Of a stretch of 64,000 nt of DNA, positions 23,661 to 34,455 are shown piece after piece. Source of the DNA: Oasisia sp. SBJ-2009. Taxonomy: Eukaryota; Annelida; Polychaeta; Sabellida; Siboglinidae. The translations under genes were made by a program, and so were the position numbers. The notes below the pieces were generated by a model, which saw only the letters and a program-made list of their open reading frames with translations, was not told where the DNA came from and did not search any database. The first letter of the stretch is position 1, and each line of letters begins with the position of its first letter. Location of the stretch: NCBI GenBank assembly GCA_964017155.1, contig OZ024861.1, positions 15,378,026 to 15,442,025 of the forward strand, written 5' to 3'.

Positions 23661-23984
23661 GGTTATACACACATTGAGCGGTCATAGGTGCTGGAATGTT
23701 ACTGTATAAGAAATTGCATTTATGTCAGTGTGTGTCAATGGAATGATTATTAACACAATCACATATATATAGATAACGTGAACTCAATCTTGACGGTTAT
23801 TGATTAAAACTGTTTAAGTTTTTCACGAAAGCAAAGCTAAGCACTTTTCGTCAAAACATCACACCTCAAACACATTCATGCGCTGCGTCCATCAACATTT
23901 GTCAAAACTGCTGCTGCAGCTGACAACTCCGTTTCGTGGATCAGGACGACGCTGTCTGTGTCGACGGTCGTGGCGGTGAAACTG

Positions 23985-24572
23985 TTATGTGACGCGGGGT
24001 CCTTGAGCGATGTAGGCGTACTCATGCTCTTCTCCATCGGGTGCGTCTGTCGTGTCACCGCCGGCCGATACATGACGTCCGTTCACCACTTCGTACACAT
24101 GCAGCGTTTCGTACACCTGCAGTGGGTTCGCAGCGTGCGGGAGGTCAGACAATGCTGGCGCCACCTGGCGGAACTCGACGTACGATTGCCGACGGTCGGC
24201 GACGCTGCCACTGACGTCTGTCATGCAATTCATCGTGTGTTGTTGTTCCTCCTGTCCCGCGCGTTGGATACACTCCTGAAGTCGGTTGAACAATGCCTCC
24301 GCCCGCTGACACTTGAACGCGTAGATGCCTGGTCCAGTCGGACACCGCCGGCCGCTCTCAAACGAGAACAACCCGGCTTCGAACCCATAACGTCGTAGAC
24401 TGCGGAGTGGCCAGCGGAACGGATCCATGTCCTCCTGGTGGAGCACAAGCTCCGTGTCGGTGATCTCGATCTTGCCGGCGTTTCTCTCCTGGCCGGCGTC
24501 GTCGACGTTATACACACTGAAGGAGCGAGTGAAGTAGTCGCCATTGTGTTCCTTCGCCAACGTACAGCCCAT
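23985..24572 (-). CDS. FRS2-like: FRS2-like FGF-receptor-substrate adaptor, short form
   Basis: Encodes 195 residues from MGCTLAKEHNGD. I prefer this start to the one four codons upstream because Met-Gly-Cys gives the N-myristoylation signal that anchors FRS2/FRS3 at the membrane. An IRS-type PTB domain follows (about residues 12-110): FSVYNVDDAG, KIEITDTELVLH, WPLRSLRRYGFE, GLFSFESGRRCPTGPG and IYAFKCQRAEALFNRLQE are the FRS2 family signatures. This domain docks on FGF and Trk receptors. The tail is only about 85 residues, with VYETL, VYEVV and YAYIA as possible phosphotyrosine sites and no YxN Grb2 motif. Vertebrate FRS2 is about 500 residues. An acceptor (CACTCGTTTCAG) at 24589-24590 implies an upstream untranslated exon. 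The tail could continue by splicing. Confidence 0.82.
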   Translation of the reverse strand: MGCTLAKEHNGDYFTRSFSVYNVDDAGQERNAGKIEITDTELVLHQEDMDPFRWPLRSLRRYGFEAGLFSFESGRRCPTGPGIYAFKCQRAEALFNRLQECIQRAGQEEQQHTMNCMTDVSGSVADRRQSYVEFRQVAPALSDLPHAANPLQVYETLHVYEVVNGRHVSAGGDTTDAPDGEEHEYAYIAQGPRVT

Positions 24573-24588
24573 TGCGTCCACCACGGGG
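24573..24588 (-). other. 5' UTR part of the FRS2-like exon
   Basis: The exon begins after TTTCACTCGTTTCAG at 24589 and carries 16 nt before the chosen ATG. The second candidate start (GTG/ATG region encoding VDA-Met) lies here and is rejected because it would bury the myristoylated Gly. Confidence 0.55.
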
Positions 24589-24590
24589 CT

Positions 24591-25665
24591 GAAACGAGTG
24601 AAACACCGATGTTATTCAATAATTATTTTTGACGTAAATTTCTCATGGTTGATTTCGTGATCAGTCGTAAATTATTGCAACTATAAGTATTGACATCAGA
24701 GCTCTTTATGAACATTTGCACAAATGTCTGCTAATACTAATTAATATACAGTCACTAAAAGTAGCTAATTCTAGGTTAAAGTGGTCAGTTAGCCACCAGT
24801 ATGCATGTATATCTTCATATTGTATTGTACTCAGTGAATCAGTCTGTAATAAGCGCTCATACTGCTATGTATTAGTTTGAAAATACTCATAAGCACAACA
24901 TATCATGCTGTGCTCGGATCCAACACGGAGACACCCAACTTGCACTACAGGCTACCACCACCGCTGGACCCAAACAATCCTGAGTGTGAGAGCATATGAA
25001 CTAGGAAGCAGTCACTTGGTAGTAGTATGTACCATCTGCTGCACTGACACAATACTATGTACTACACTGTGTTGTAATTTTCATTGGCAATAGTCAAAAA
25101 TTACATTGACAATTTTGAGGTATGGAACATTATAGTGTTTTCCGATATTGAATACCCTATCTTCTGTAATGAAGCAGCGCGCCATATGTGATGTTAGATG
25201 AATAAACTGATCTGTGTACGCTGACTGCATATATGAGTATTAAAAATGTACAGTATTGTACACTGTCATGTTTATTTTGTACACTCTACATGCACTGTTG
25301 GCCATGGAGACACTGATCTGTCAACCAAGGCTTATCTATTATTATTGTAGCTGGGTCACTGAAGTGCATCAGGCAACAGTCGGCTTTGATGTTGGTGATC
25401 TCTTGATATACAATGATACCACTACATTGTTATACAGATAAACAGATGTAGACTTGTGTCTGGGTGCTCTCACAGAACCAGGGCCTGAACCCATTGTTGG
25501 GACATCACAACTTGACCACTACAGCCCGTGCTAACAAGCTTTAGCCTAATTTCTACACAGATGTGGGATGGAAGTGCACCGTGGTGCATTTAGCACTACC
25601 TTGGTGCATTTAGCACTACCTTTCTGCACCTAGCACTACCATGGTGTACCTAGCATTGCCATGAT
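24591..25665. other. Presumed upstream intron or 5' flank of the FRS2-like gene
   Basis: No coding exon or repeat family recognised. A short tandem of GGTGCATTTAGCACTACC-type units at about 25582-25660 (three to four 20-22-bp copies) leads into the GC-rich element. Confidence 0.4.
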
Positions 25666-26245
25666 GTACCGGCCGGCCGGCGGGGGCACGAAAAAACGGA
25701 ACATCGGGCCGTCGGCCGGTTTCGTCATTTTGGAACTCACAGAACCGGCCGACCGGCCGGCCGTCGTCCGCCCGATGCTACGATTTTTCGAACACACACA
25801 TCCGGCGGCCAGCCGGCCGATTTCATAATTTAAGCACTTTTAATTTAAATTCAATATAGTTTGCTTTTTTGTCCATAGAGGGATTCAATATGCTCGCCCA
25901 GGTGACCTACATCCAAAAGTTCATCATGGCGTACTCAGAGGATGAATTCAAGCCGATTGTTTTGCTGCAAGTACCGCTTTTGTGGCAAACAACCAAAAAC
26001 ATCTGCCGGCCGGGCGTCGGGCGGGCGTCGGCCGGCTGGCAGTATCAAACTTATTTGATACCGCCAGCCGACGTCGTGCGGGCTTCGGCTCGACGCACGA
26101 CGCCCGGCCGATGCCACGATTTTTAGAACTCACATAGCCGATGCCCGGCCGATGCCCCACGTCGTCCTACGATGCCCGGCCGATGCCCCACGTCGTCCCA
26201 CGATGACCGGCCGATGCAAAATCGGCCGGCCGCCGGCTTAGTGAG
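25666..26245. repeat. GC-rich GGCCGGCCG repeat element with inner palindrome
   Basis: Blocks of CCGGCCGGCCGGCGGGGG at the left and CGGCCGGCCGCCGGC at the right flank a normal-composition centre. Units such as CGATGCCCGGCCGATGCCCC repeat at 26140-26220, and the phrase GAACTCACA with CGGCCG follows at 25733 and 26127. GGCTGGCAGTATCAAA...TTTGATACCGCCAGCC (26031-26072) is an inverted repeat. It looks like a GC-rich foldback or unclassified transposon with tandem ends. The short open frames through it are not convincing genes. Confidence 0.6.
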
Positions 26246-26547
26246 TTCCCGCCTTTAGCGGATTTGCAGCGCCTCCTAGTGAATGGCCCGAGACAAACTT
26301 CTTTTTAAATCAAAATTTTTGCTGCGTAATGCTTTCGGTACAATCTACGTGTTCTTCAAGTTGCTTTAATAATGTTAAATAAATTTAGTAATGAGAACAT
26401 AGAGTGGATTTACTTCCTGTAAAAGCTGTATTGGCCATGTGCATCCGAAACGGCAAATCAGTCATTCAGTGTCGACACACGATATCGATGTCGATAACGA
26501 TGTATGTTCATCTTGTCTTGACTAGGTTGTCAAGAAGTAGAACCGTA

Positions 26548-26660
26548 TGTAATGAGATTATCATGGTGTTAAATACAGCATTTTACGGTAATACAACACT
26601 GAGATAATAAAGGCACTGTTGACTATGGTAAACCTTGACACACGTGTTGTTTATGATACA
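26548..26660 (+). repeat. 5' LTR of the Gypsy element
   Basis: 113 bp, TG...CA ends, with AATAAA inside (26607-26612 region) as a polyadenylation signal. Unusually short for Gypsy LTRs. Confidence 0.9.
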
Positions 26661-26700
26661 TGGTACCAGAACTGGGGTTTAATATAAAAGAACCGAAAAG

Positions 26701-27066
26701 ATGGAAAAACTGAAGCCACCACATGAACTGAAAATAGCAAGTGGTAACCTGGCTGATCGGTGGGAAAGGTTACTGGAGCGTTTTCAATTGTATTTGGCAG
26801 CTGTCGGAGAGGACGGATCGGAAGATAAGAAGAAGGTTGCCATCTTGTTGACAGTTGCTGGAGCCGAGGCACAAGAAGTGTTTCGCACATTCACGTACGA
26901 ACCTGCCAAAGCGGCAGTAGGTGATCAACCAGCCGTCCCGGCGGAAACAGCAGAACAATTTAACACAGTCGTGAGAAACTTCACCGAGTTCTGTGTGCCA
27001 CGAAAAACGTCATTTACGAGCGATACGTGTTTCACACCCGAGTACAAAGTGAAGGTGAGACGATAG
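26701..27066 (+). pseudogene. gag: Gypsy gag, N-terminal part
   Basis: 122 codons starting MEKLKPPHELKIASGNLADR, with the WERLLERFQLYL and KKKVAILLTVAGAEAQEVFR stretches typical of Gypsy capsid proteins in animals. The frame closes with TAG. Sequence further down (CACAGTCATGTGAATTTGGG) still resembles capsid but in another frame, so the gene is broken before any zinc knuckle. Confidence 0.75.
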
Positions 27067-27319
27067 ATAGTTTTACCACGGACTTAAGGCTGAATTCACA
27101 GTCATGTGAATTTGGGTCGCTGCAAGATAGCCTGATACGTGACCGAGTTGTAGTGGGCATCAGACTCCAAAATAAAGGAAAGGTTACTCAGAGACTCTGA
27201 GCTAACATTAGTGCGCGCAATTGACATTTGCAAAGCAAATGAAGCCGCGCAAGCGCAAATGAAAGTGATCATGCGCAATCAATGAAACCATACTACCACT
27301 TCAGAGGTGATATCACTTA

Positions 27320-28095
27320 AATAGATGGGGTGTTGGTGAAAGGACCAAATGTTATCATACCTAAAACACTACAAGGTGATATGCTGAAGAAGATTCACGA
27401 AGGACATCTAGGCCTAGACAAATGCCAGGCCAGAGCAAGACAAGTGATGTATTGGCCCAACATCAACAACGACATTTAAAACCACATAGGACGATGTGGT
27501 ACATGTCAGAAACACAGGTACAAGCAGGCAAAAGAGCCAAAGGAACAACATGAAGTACCCGAGAAACCTTGGCGGAAGATAGGAACAGACTTATGCACGC
27601 TGTTTGGCAAGAACTTCTTGGTGGTTGTCGATTACACATCAAACTACCCAGAGGGGGCCAAACTGGAAGTCACATGAAATCCATCATGGGAAGACACGGG
27701 TCTTCCTTCTGTGGTTGTGTCAGATAATGAACCACAGTTCAGCAGCCGTGAGTTCCGACAGTTTGCAAAGCAATATGGCTTCAAACATGTGACATCTAGT
27801 CCTGAGTACCCACAGAGTAATGGAAAGGCGGAAAAGGCGGTACAAATAGTGAAACGTTTTGTTGAAGAAAACCAAGGAGAATGACGAGGATCCGCACATT
27901 GTTAAACTACAGAGCTTCACCACTGCCGGGAAGTGATCGACCGATCTCCTGGAGAGATGTCAATGAACAGGAACCTGAGAACGAAGCTACCCAGCACAGA
28001 AGAACATGTCACCATGCACAAGTTGTCAGACAGCAAACGGAAGCGCTACTATAATCATGGTAGCAATCAACTCAAGCCACTAGAGACTACTGACA
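27320..28095 (+). pseudogene. pol: Gypsy integrase remnant
   Basis: Conceptual pieces show the H-H-C-C zinc module (IHEGHLGLDKC, later GRCGTCQKH), with a stop codon between. Then come the catalytic-core parts GTDLCTLFGKNFLVVVDY (first Asp), SDNEPQFSSREF (second Asp) and PEYPQSNGKAEKAV (Glu). Several frameshifts and stops separate them, so it is inactive. Confidence 0.8.
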
Positions 28096-28116
28096 GCCAG
28101 GGTCAAAGGTGATGGG

Positions 28117-28461
28117 GTGTGGAGTGAGAAAGCGCAAGTACTGGCAAGGGTAGCACCAAACTCGTTCCTGGTGGAGCTTGAGAGGGGTAGGCGTTTACGG
28201 AGAAACAGACGTCATCTGCTAAAGACACAAGAGAAGTTTATTCCAGTACACGAAGATGACGACGACAGAGAGAAAGAGGTTTGTGTAGATCACCCGTCGG
28301 GAGGAGCCACAGCCTCCACAAGCCAGTCGGCAGTGATACAGGAGGCAGCAAGATCTAACCACTCCACAGAGCAGTCACAGCCTGTGTCGCCAATGAGTGA
28401 TGTGCGCACTACACGCAGTGGCCGGATCATCACGCTGCCGAGTCGTTATGTGTACGTATAA
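28117..28461 (+). pseudogene. C-terminal end of Gypsy pol
   Basis: Open frame ending RTTRSGRIITLPSRYVYV. The RxTRSGRxxxxPxRY ending is the usual finish of animal Gypsy polyproteins, after a basic RRLRRNRRHLLKT segment and a disordered acidic linker. Confidence 0.65.
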
Positions 28462-28669
28462 AGTGACAGCAATGGGCAGAATAATCCCATTCATATAACA
28501 TTAGATGAAACAAAGGGCAGTCTACCCTGATTTCTACTTATAAATGCAAGTTTCTTTACAGTTACGAACAGTGAATGAAGACTTACGAACTTGTGAGATA
28601 ACATCGAACTGTGCATAACTTAATGTGCATTAAGCTTGTAATGTATTTAGTTAAACAAAGAAGGGAAGA

Positions 28670-28781
28670 TGTAATGAGATTATCATGGTGTAAATACAGC
28701 ACTTTACGGTAATACAAGACTGAGGTAATAAAGGCACTGTGGACTAGGGTAAACCTTGACACACGTGTTGTTTATTATACA
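28670..28781 (+). repeat. 3' LTR of the Gypsy element
   Basis: 112 bp, about 94-95 percent identical by eye to the 5' LTR, followed by the CCGTA duplication. Confidence 0.9.
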
Positions 28782-28786
28782 CCGTA

Positions 28787-29592
28787 TAGTCTATAGAACC
28801 ATGAGTCAATAACAGGCGCAATTATTCAGATTGTCAACTGTCTGATTTATCAATAGAAGCAAAACTTATTAATTAAAATACATATACCTGAATATGAATT
28901 TATATGACAATTACTGACTTATTCTTGTTATCGAAGTTGGTTGATGCCAGTCGCAGTAAGCACCCGCGGCCGCGGGCGATTCGTCTGGAATGGAGTTGTG
29001 AAACGGGTGACAATCTCAACTATGTCTCTACTCAAATTCGTTTGCATAATTCCATCGAATTTGTTGTAATTGTGTGTCTAGATTGATGCAATAAAATACA
29101 CAAGTGGCACCGTACATTTCGTTGTTGTCGCTCAGAATCTTTAACGCAAACAGTGGGCGTTTAATCCAGAGTAAACAAATCCGCCATAACGGCCACTCTC
29201 TGACAGTACCATAACAACAAAATTAAAGCCCTCTTCGAGGTAAGCATGCATATACAGTTACCATATATTCACTTATGAAAGTCTCACCAGTAACGATTCG
29301 GTTGCCCTACCCACAATTGTAATTTTTTATTAGCATATATTAGTCTGGGCGCCATCTTTGCTCATAAGTGTAGATCGAGTCTACTTTGTTGCATTTTTGC
29401 ATCACTTAAATACATTTTCATGGGCTGTTTCACAGCTAAGGGGGTGGGGGGCGTCTATTAGATACTATATACGCATCTAGTAGGATTAACTATAAGCGGG
29501 TGGTGACAGGGATTTGATGCTGAAAATTAATAATGAAGTAATGCAGTACGTGATTGATTTACTAAAACTCTACGGAGCAATGATAATTTATC
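28787..29592. other. No gene seen
   Basis: AT-rich flank without recognised feature except a 12-bp CCGCGGCCGCGG palindrome near 28964. Confidence 0.4.
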
Positions 29593-29998
29593 ATGCTTTT
29601 TTTGCAACAGGAATCCAAGGCACATACATATTTGAGTACCAATCAACCATATAAACATCTGTTCCGGAATGTGACTCATCCCTACAGTGAAATGCGTCTA
29701 AAAGAATGTGGTCTAACAACACTAGAAACCAGAAGATTGAAAGGAGATCAGATTGAGGTTTTTAAAATATTGATTGGGTATGAAAATATTGACAGAAATA
29801 TTGTTTTCACGGTCAAGGAAGAGAGAAGGACTATAGGACATGGAGTTACATTAGCAAAGAAGCAGTGTAGACTATAGATATTAGAAAATTTTCATTTTCA
29901 CAAAGAATAGTAAACGAATGGATCAGATTATCAGCTGATTGTGTAGGTCCTAGTAGTGTTAATATATTTAAAAATAAAATCGACATATATACATAAGA
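29593..29998 (+). pseudogene. LINE (non-LTR) ORF2 C-terminal end
   Basis: The frame contains YSEMRLKECGLTTLETRRLK, then GDQIEVFKILIGYENIDRN and RTIGHGVTLAKKQCRL. This is the conserved closing segment of CR1/L2-type reverse-transcriptase polyproteins in many animals. After a stop/frameshift at about 29874 the next part continues in another frame (DIRKFSFSQRIVNEWIRLSA, then SSVNIFKNKID). It is 5'-truncated and has no visible upstream reverse-transcriptase core. Confidence 0.75.
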
Positions 29999-32822
29999 CG
30001 GGCGGGGTATATACTTAAATAGATAGGTTGGACTCTCCATATATGCCAAACGGTTTCCTTGTCCACATGCCATCTTGAGTTGATTCTCTAGGTGGCAATC
30101 TTGTTAAAACTCTTGTAAATCCCGAAATAGTGCATGGCATATGAACCTAATTTTGAACGTATATATAAATACATGTAAACAATTCACTGAACAACACTTA
30201 GTCCACTCTAGTTTTCTCAACCCTGATAAAATATATAACCACTGCAATACTTGTGACTATAGTAGCCTAATGTTAGTTCACACACATTTGTTTACAAGTG
30301 CAAGTTATAATTTCATGATATATAATTATGTTCTACAGTTAATTAACAATATCTTGAGTATGAGTACAGAATTGGTTGTACTACCATTGGGAAGATATTC
30401 CCATATCACAGTATCTATATGTTCCATATACATGTTCGCCTACAACCTCCTCCATTCGTGCGCTGCATCCATCATATTTGCCAAAACAATCATGTTTTGT
30501 ATGTACGCATCGGGTAACATTACGATTAGCAACAAAATAAATATACCATCCAACTACTTTCTTCCAAATATACGTCATTTCACTGACAATACTATATGCT
30601 ATTAGACCTCATATACTACTCTAATTTCCCACGAAAAGTTTTGTTAAAATGTCAAATGTCACCAGTTTCTAGGTACTATAGTATAATGCTTATGCAACAA
30701 GACAGAAAAGTCATCTGCGCTCTGACCCCTATAGCGACGTATTCGCCACCTAGTGATTACATAAATTTTAGATGAGGGCATAGTGGCGCCTCATAATGGA
30801 TCGATGACAAACTAACACAAATGTTGGCTCTTTAATCAACCGAAAGCGAGGCTTTTCTCCCACAACGAATTCTTTTTAGTATGTTTATGTTCATGGCAAC
30901 ATTCACCTATAATTGTTAATAATAACGGCTAACTGCCCGCACTAATATGTTCCAGGACATAAATAAGAACACGTAGAAAATTAATTTATGTAAATAAACG
31001 CCGCGCCATCTAGTAGTCATTCGTGGAACCATTCAGATGAAAGTGTTATTCTCGTCCGAGTGCAAGGAAATATGGGAAAGTAGCTGTCAAACAATAAAAG
31101 TGGAGTCTTTGCATCATGTAGATATGCGCACATGCCGGTGTTGGAGATATAATGTTTTTGTAGAAAACCGTTGCGCGACTGTCGCGTCTAATTGGGTGAG
31201 TTCAGTTCGTTTTCTTTTGCAAAGTCAAGCCTCAGGCTAAGGCCCAAACAAGCCAAGGTTCGGGCTGTTGTTCTGACTACTGAGTTCTGTCGTGCTGCAA
31301 ACAAAAGCTTATTCCAACTGCGTAGCGTGCGTCGTGATTTAACAGAATTGACATTTGATAAGTGTGTCCACGGTTAAACGTGATGGATTCTAAGGAGGCC
31401 AACGCAAATACCGGGGTAGTCTCATTAACTGCACATGATGATTACCACTGACTGAGCTCACGATTTACGTCACGGGAAATGCCAAATGGAATTCAATTGG
31501 ATTCCAATTCAATTAGCCAGGCCATGTAGCTATTAACGCCTATTAATAGAACAGCCAATAAACAAAACACGTTTTCACTCAATATTTCCTGTGTACTGGC
31601 TGTGTTAGTGTGTATATCTCTGTCTCCAACAACAACAACAGGCATTTGATTGAGAACGACAGTAATATTTAATTGCATGCCATATCTGTGACTATGACAA
31701 TGACATCAATGTCTATGACAATGAGTATGATCCTGTCAATAAAAAACGAACCAGTAATAAATACAACAGATTCAAAATAATCTAGCTGCTAGGATGGGAG
31801 TCAGATGATTCGGCCAAAGATGGATTCGGTCCATCGTCTGATTGACTGATTCTGCAGTCATCGAAGTTTGCGCTTGCATGGGCCGAATCAACTGTATTTG
31901 CAATGGATACTGATGAATTACATGGGCCGAATTGTCCATCCTGCCTGTGATGTGACCTGTAATCTGATGAGTTTTCGTATGTTGGTAAATATATTATTAT
32001 TTTTAGTACACAATAATTATTGAGTATTATTCGGAAAATTATCAATCTTACTTTAGTTGTGTAATGATCTTTCATCGACTATTATATCAGTGTGTGATAA
32101 TATTTATCCGCCCTGCTTCGACGTGCGTATTATTTGTGATGGAAACCTATTTTGCATATTCTTTCATTGCGTATTATGTAGAATATATATTTATATGATT
32201 ATTTTTAGTAGATAATAATTATTATAATAGTGGTAGTAGAGTACTTAATTATACTAATTAATTAGTATTTGCGACATATTGTATATATTACTGAATCATC
32301 CGTCCATAGATTTCTGTTGCTCGTGTGCAGTGTGCCGATACACCCAACATGGCACCCCTGCGTTTTAACTAAGTGGGCCGAATCATCCGTCTGTGAGTGG
32401 GTTGGAGTGGGCCGAATCCGTTTTGGGTCAAATCATGCGGGACCCACTCGGACTAGTAGGGTCTAGGACTAGTCTAGAGTGAGTCGTGAAAAAGACTCTT
32501 GATTCTTTCGGTAATCCACTACCATCATAATATGCCTATTGCGTGGATCGTGTGGACATGTTCCTGTGTGGGGCGCTGATTAAAAAAATGATGTGAAATT
32601 TACACAGACAAATCTATGAAAATAATATGTCTAGTGTATGACAAAAACATTGTGATGTACGTGTATTGCAACTGATTCTTTCTCCTCTGTTTAATTTGTC
32701 GCTTATCAGCTCAGTCAGTGACAGGTTACATAGATCAGCACTTACCTCCTGGATGTGATAGACAGTGAGTATAAGGAGCCTTTAGTGTCATCCATAAGAC
32801 ACATCTGTAAACATCTATTTTA
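29999..32822. other. Long stretch without recognised gene
   Basis: Mostly AT-rich. Around 30450-30485 a 34-nt stretch resembles the sequence just past the FRS2-like gene (23871-23905), both with GCGCTGC and CATCA...TTTG; its meaning is unclear. An AT-rich open frame at 30141-30605 has no domain and is not called. Repeated GGGCCGAATCA motifs occur at 31880-31935 and 32370-32410. Confidence 0.4.
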
Positions 32823-33172
32823 GTATGATTTACTTACTTTGGAGCATTTTTGTCGAAGCGAGTACAACGTTTCGACCCGTCTTCTACGGGCCTTGATCAT
32901 GTACTGGTGTCACGTGTGTTGCCACAGATTTCGGCGGGATGATTTGATTGTAGATGGCAGGCAGATGGTATCCCTGATCTCTGTTCATGGTAGGGGCTCT
33001 CTGTCTGATGTATATGGCCTCCTTCACTTTTCTCTTGTGCCATCAAATCATCCCGCCGAAATCTGAGGCAACACACGTGACACCAGTACGTGATCAAGGC
33101 CCGTAGACGACGGGTTGAAACGTCGTACTCGCTTCGACAAAAATGATCCAAAGTAAGTAAATCATACTAAGA
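32823..33172. mobile_element. Inverted pair of Penelope-like element 3' ends
   Basis: On the minus strand from about 33030 a frame reads KEAIYIRQRAPTMNRDQGYH followed by LPAIYNQIIPPKS. It ends at a TAG inside CAAGGCCCGTAGAAGACGGG. EAIxIR...MNRDxGYxLPxIY is the closing part of the GIY-YIG endonuclease of Penelope-like elements. Its 3' tail runs outwards to 32823 (GGGTCGAAACGTTG, then GCTCCAAAGTAAGTAAATCA). The same tail is present in the opposite orientation at 33040-33172. The arms therefore form a foldback with outward 3' ends. The GAAAC half of a hammerhead-like motif is conserved in both arms. Confidence 0.72.
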
Positions 33173-34455
33173 TAAAATATTCTTGGAGCCATGAACAATA
33201 TATTTACTATTGTAAATATCTACTATGTGTGATGAGGGATGTACTTATATGGTGTGTTTGACAGAGGTTGCTTTGTGCATCCAAATCCTGGGCCTCTTGA
33301 CTCATGTCTCATGCAATGTGTACAGCATCCCTCTAGACCACACCAGGTGTCAGCTTCACAAGCCTACTACTAGTACTAATTAACATAACACCTGTTTATA
33401 CAGAACCAGAACAATATGTCAGACTCTATATAATATAGTCTATGTTTTGACGACTGCCCACATTAAATATTGATAGTGTAATACATTTATGATCCACATG
33501 TGCAAGTTTCAGAGTTGGCCTGAGAGCCAGTCATAATCTGTATCTAGATTTGCGGTAAAGCCACCTACCGAATATCGGATAAATATTTCAAACCATGACT
33601 CAAACTCATGTATTATCTGTGTGCATGCATTACTTCTTAATATGATTATTCTGTTCATTCCTAGAAGTTTCTTTATATATTATGATATCGTAGCACTGAT
33701 TTGCATACTTCCCTATATAAATATCAGATACTGAAAATTTGCAAATGATGAGTATTGAGAAAGTTTGATAATGAATTCTGAGAAACAATGATGGGCTCTG
33801 AGAATGACAATATCCGTCCGGATCCAAAGCATATGCTCTGTTATTCTGTTATTGACCGATGTTCTCGACGTGTGGAACTACTTAGCTAGATCTCTGGCTT
33901 ATTAGCTTGTTACTACTTACACATAGCCTGGAGGAGGTGGCTGGCCACTTTGGCAAATTGTATCATAATAACTATTGTATTTGTTTTAGAGAGTGCGATA
34001 TCGTGTGATAGTATTGGCCATTTTAAACAAAGGTCTGCATCAAATCCACCACAGACTGTGTTTAGTATAAATTAATAAAATTAGCATGTGATTTTAAATA
34101 TTAATGATGTGTCGTATTGATTAGTGAATTCCTAATGCTGCATAGTGCCTTGTTTGTTCAGCATTCCAGACAGTGTACATAACCAACTGGATATATTTGT
34201 TATAAATGTTTTATGGAAATGCACTTGGTGAACTCCATCTGCCCTTGCATAGCATTGGACAACGTTCTCACGATAAAAACATAGCAGCCATGTCAATATA
34301 CTGATTGACTGTGAGTGTTTTGGGTTCTATTTGTATGTTTTTTCTTTGGTAGGTTGCAGTTTATCAGTTTTGGAACAATGTCACTGCCATGAAAGTAGTG
34401 CACAGACAGGGCTAAGACTCAGAAAATGCTGTACGTTGTGATACTGTTTTTATGT
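33173..34455. other. No gene seen
   Basis: AT-rich unique sequence leading up to the 31-bp array. Confidence 0.4.

Larger units (their letters stand above)
26543..28786 (+). mobile_element. Ty3/Gypsy LTR retrotransposon, internally deleted, with target duplication
   Basis: Two short LTRs (26548-26660 and 28670-28781) begin TGTAATGAG and end TACA. They differ by about six substitutions and one indel, so the insertion is not recent. The 5-bp duplication CCGTA is perfect at 26543-26547 and 28782-28786. A primer-binding-like TGGTACCAGAACTGGGG follows the left LTR, and the polypurine tract AAAGAAGGGAAGA precedes the right one. Gag and integrase parts remain. Protease and reverse transcriptase are missing between about 27070 and 27320. 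Confidence 0.9.

Noticed and set aside
24570..24584. Upstream in-frame start of the FRS2-like gene (four residues longer)
   Set aside because: The downstream ATG gives Met-Gly-Cys, required for N-myristoylation in this family.
30141..30605. 154-codon plus-strand open frame
   Set aside because: AT-rich, no domain, no codon bias or splice context; length is compatible with chance in this composition.
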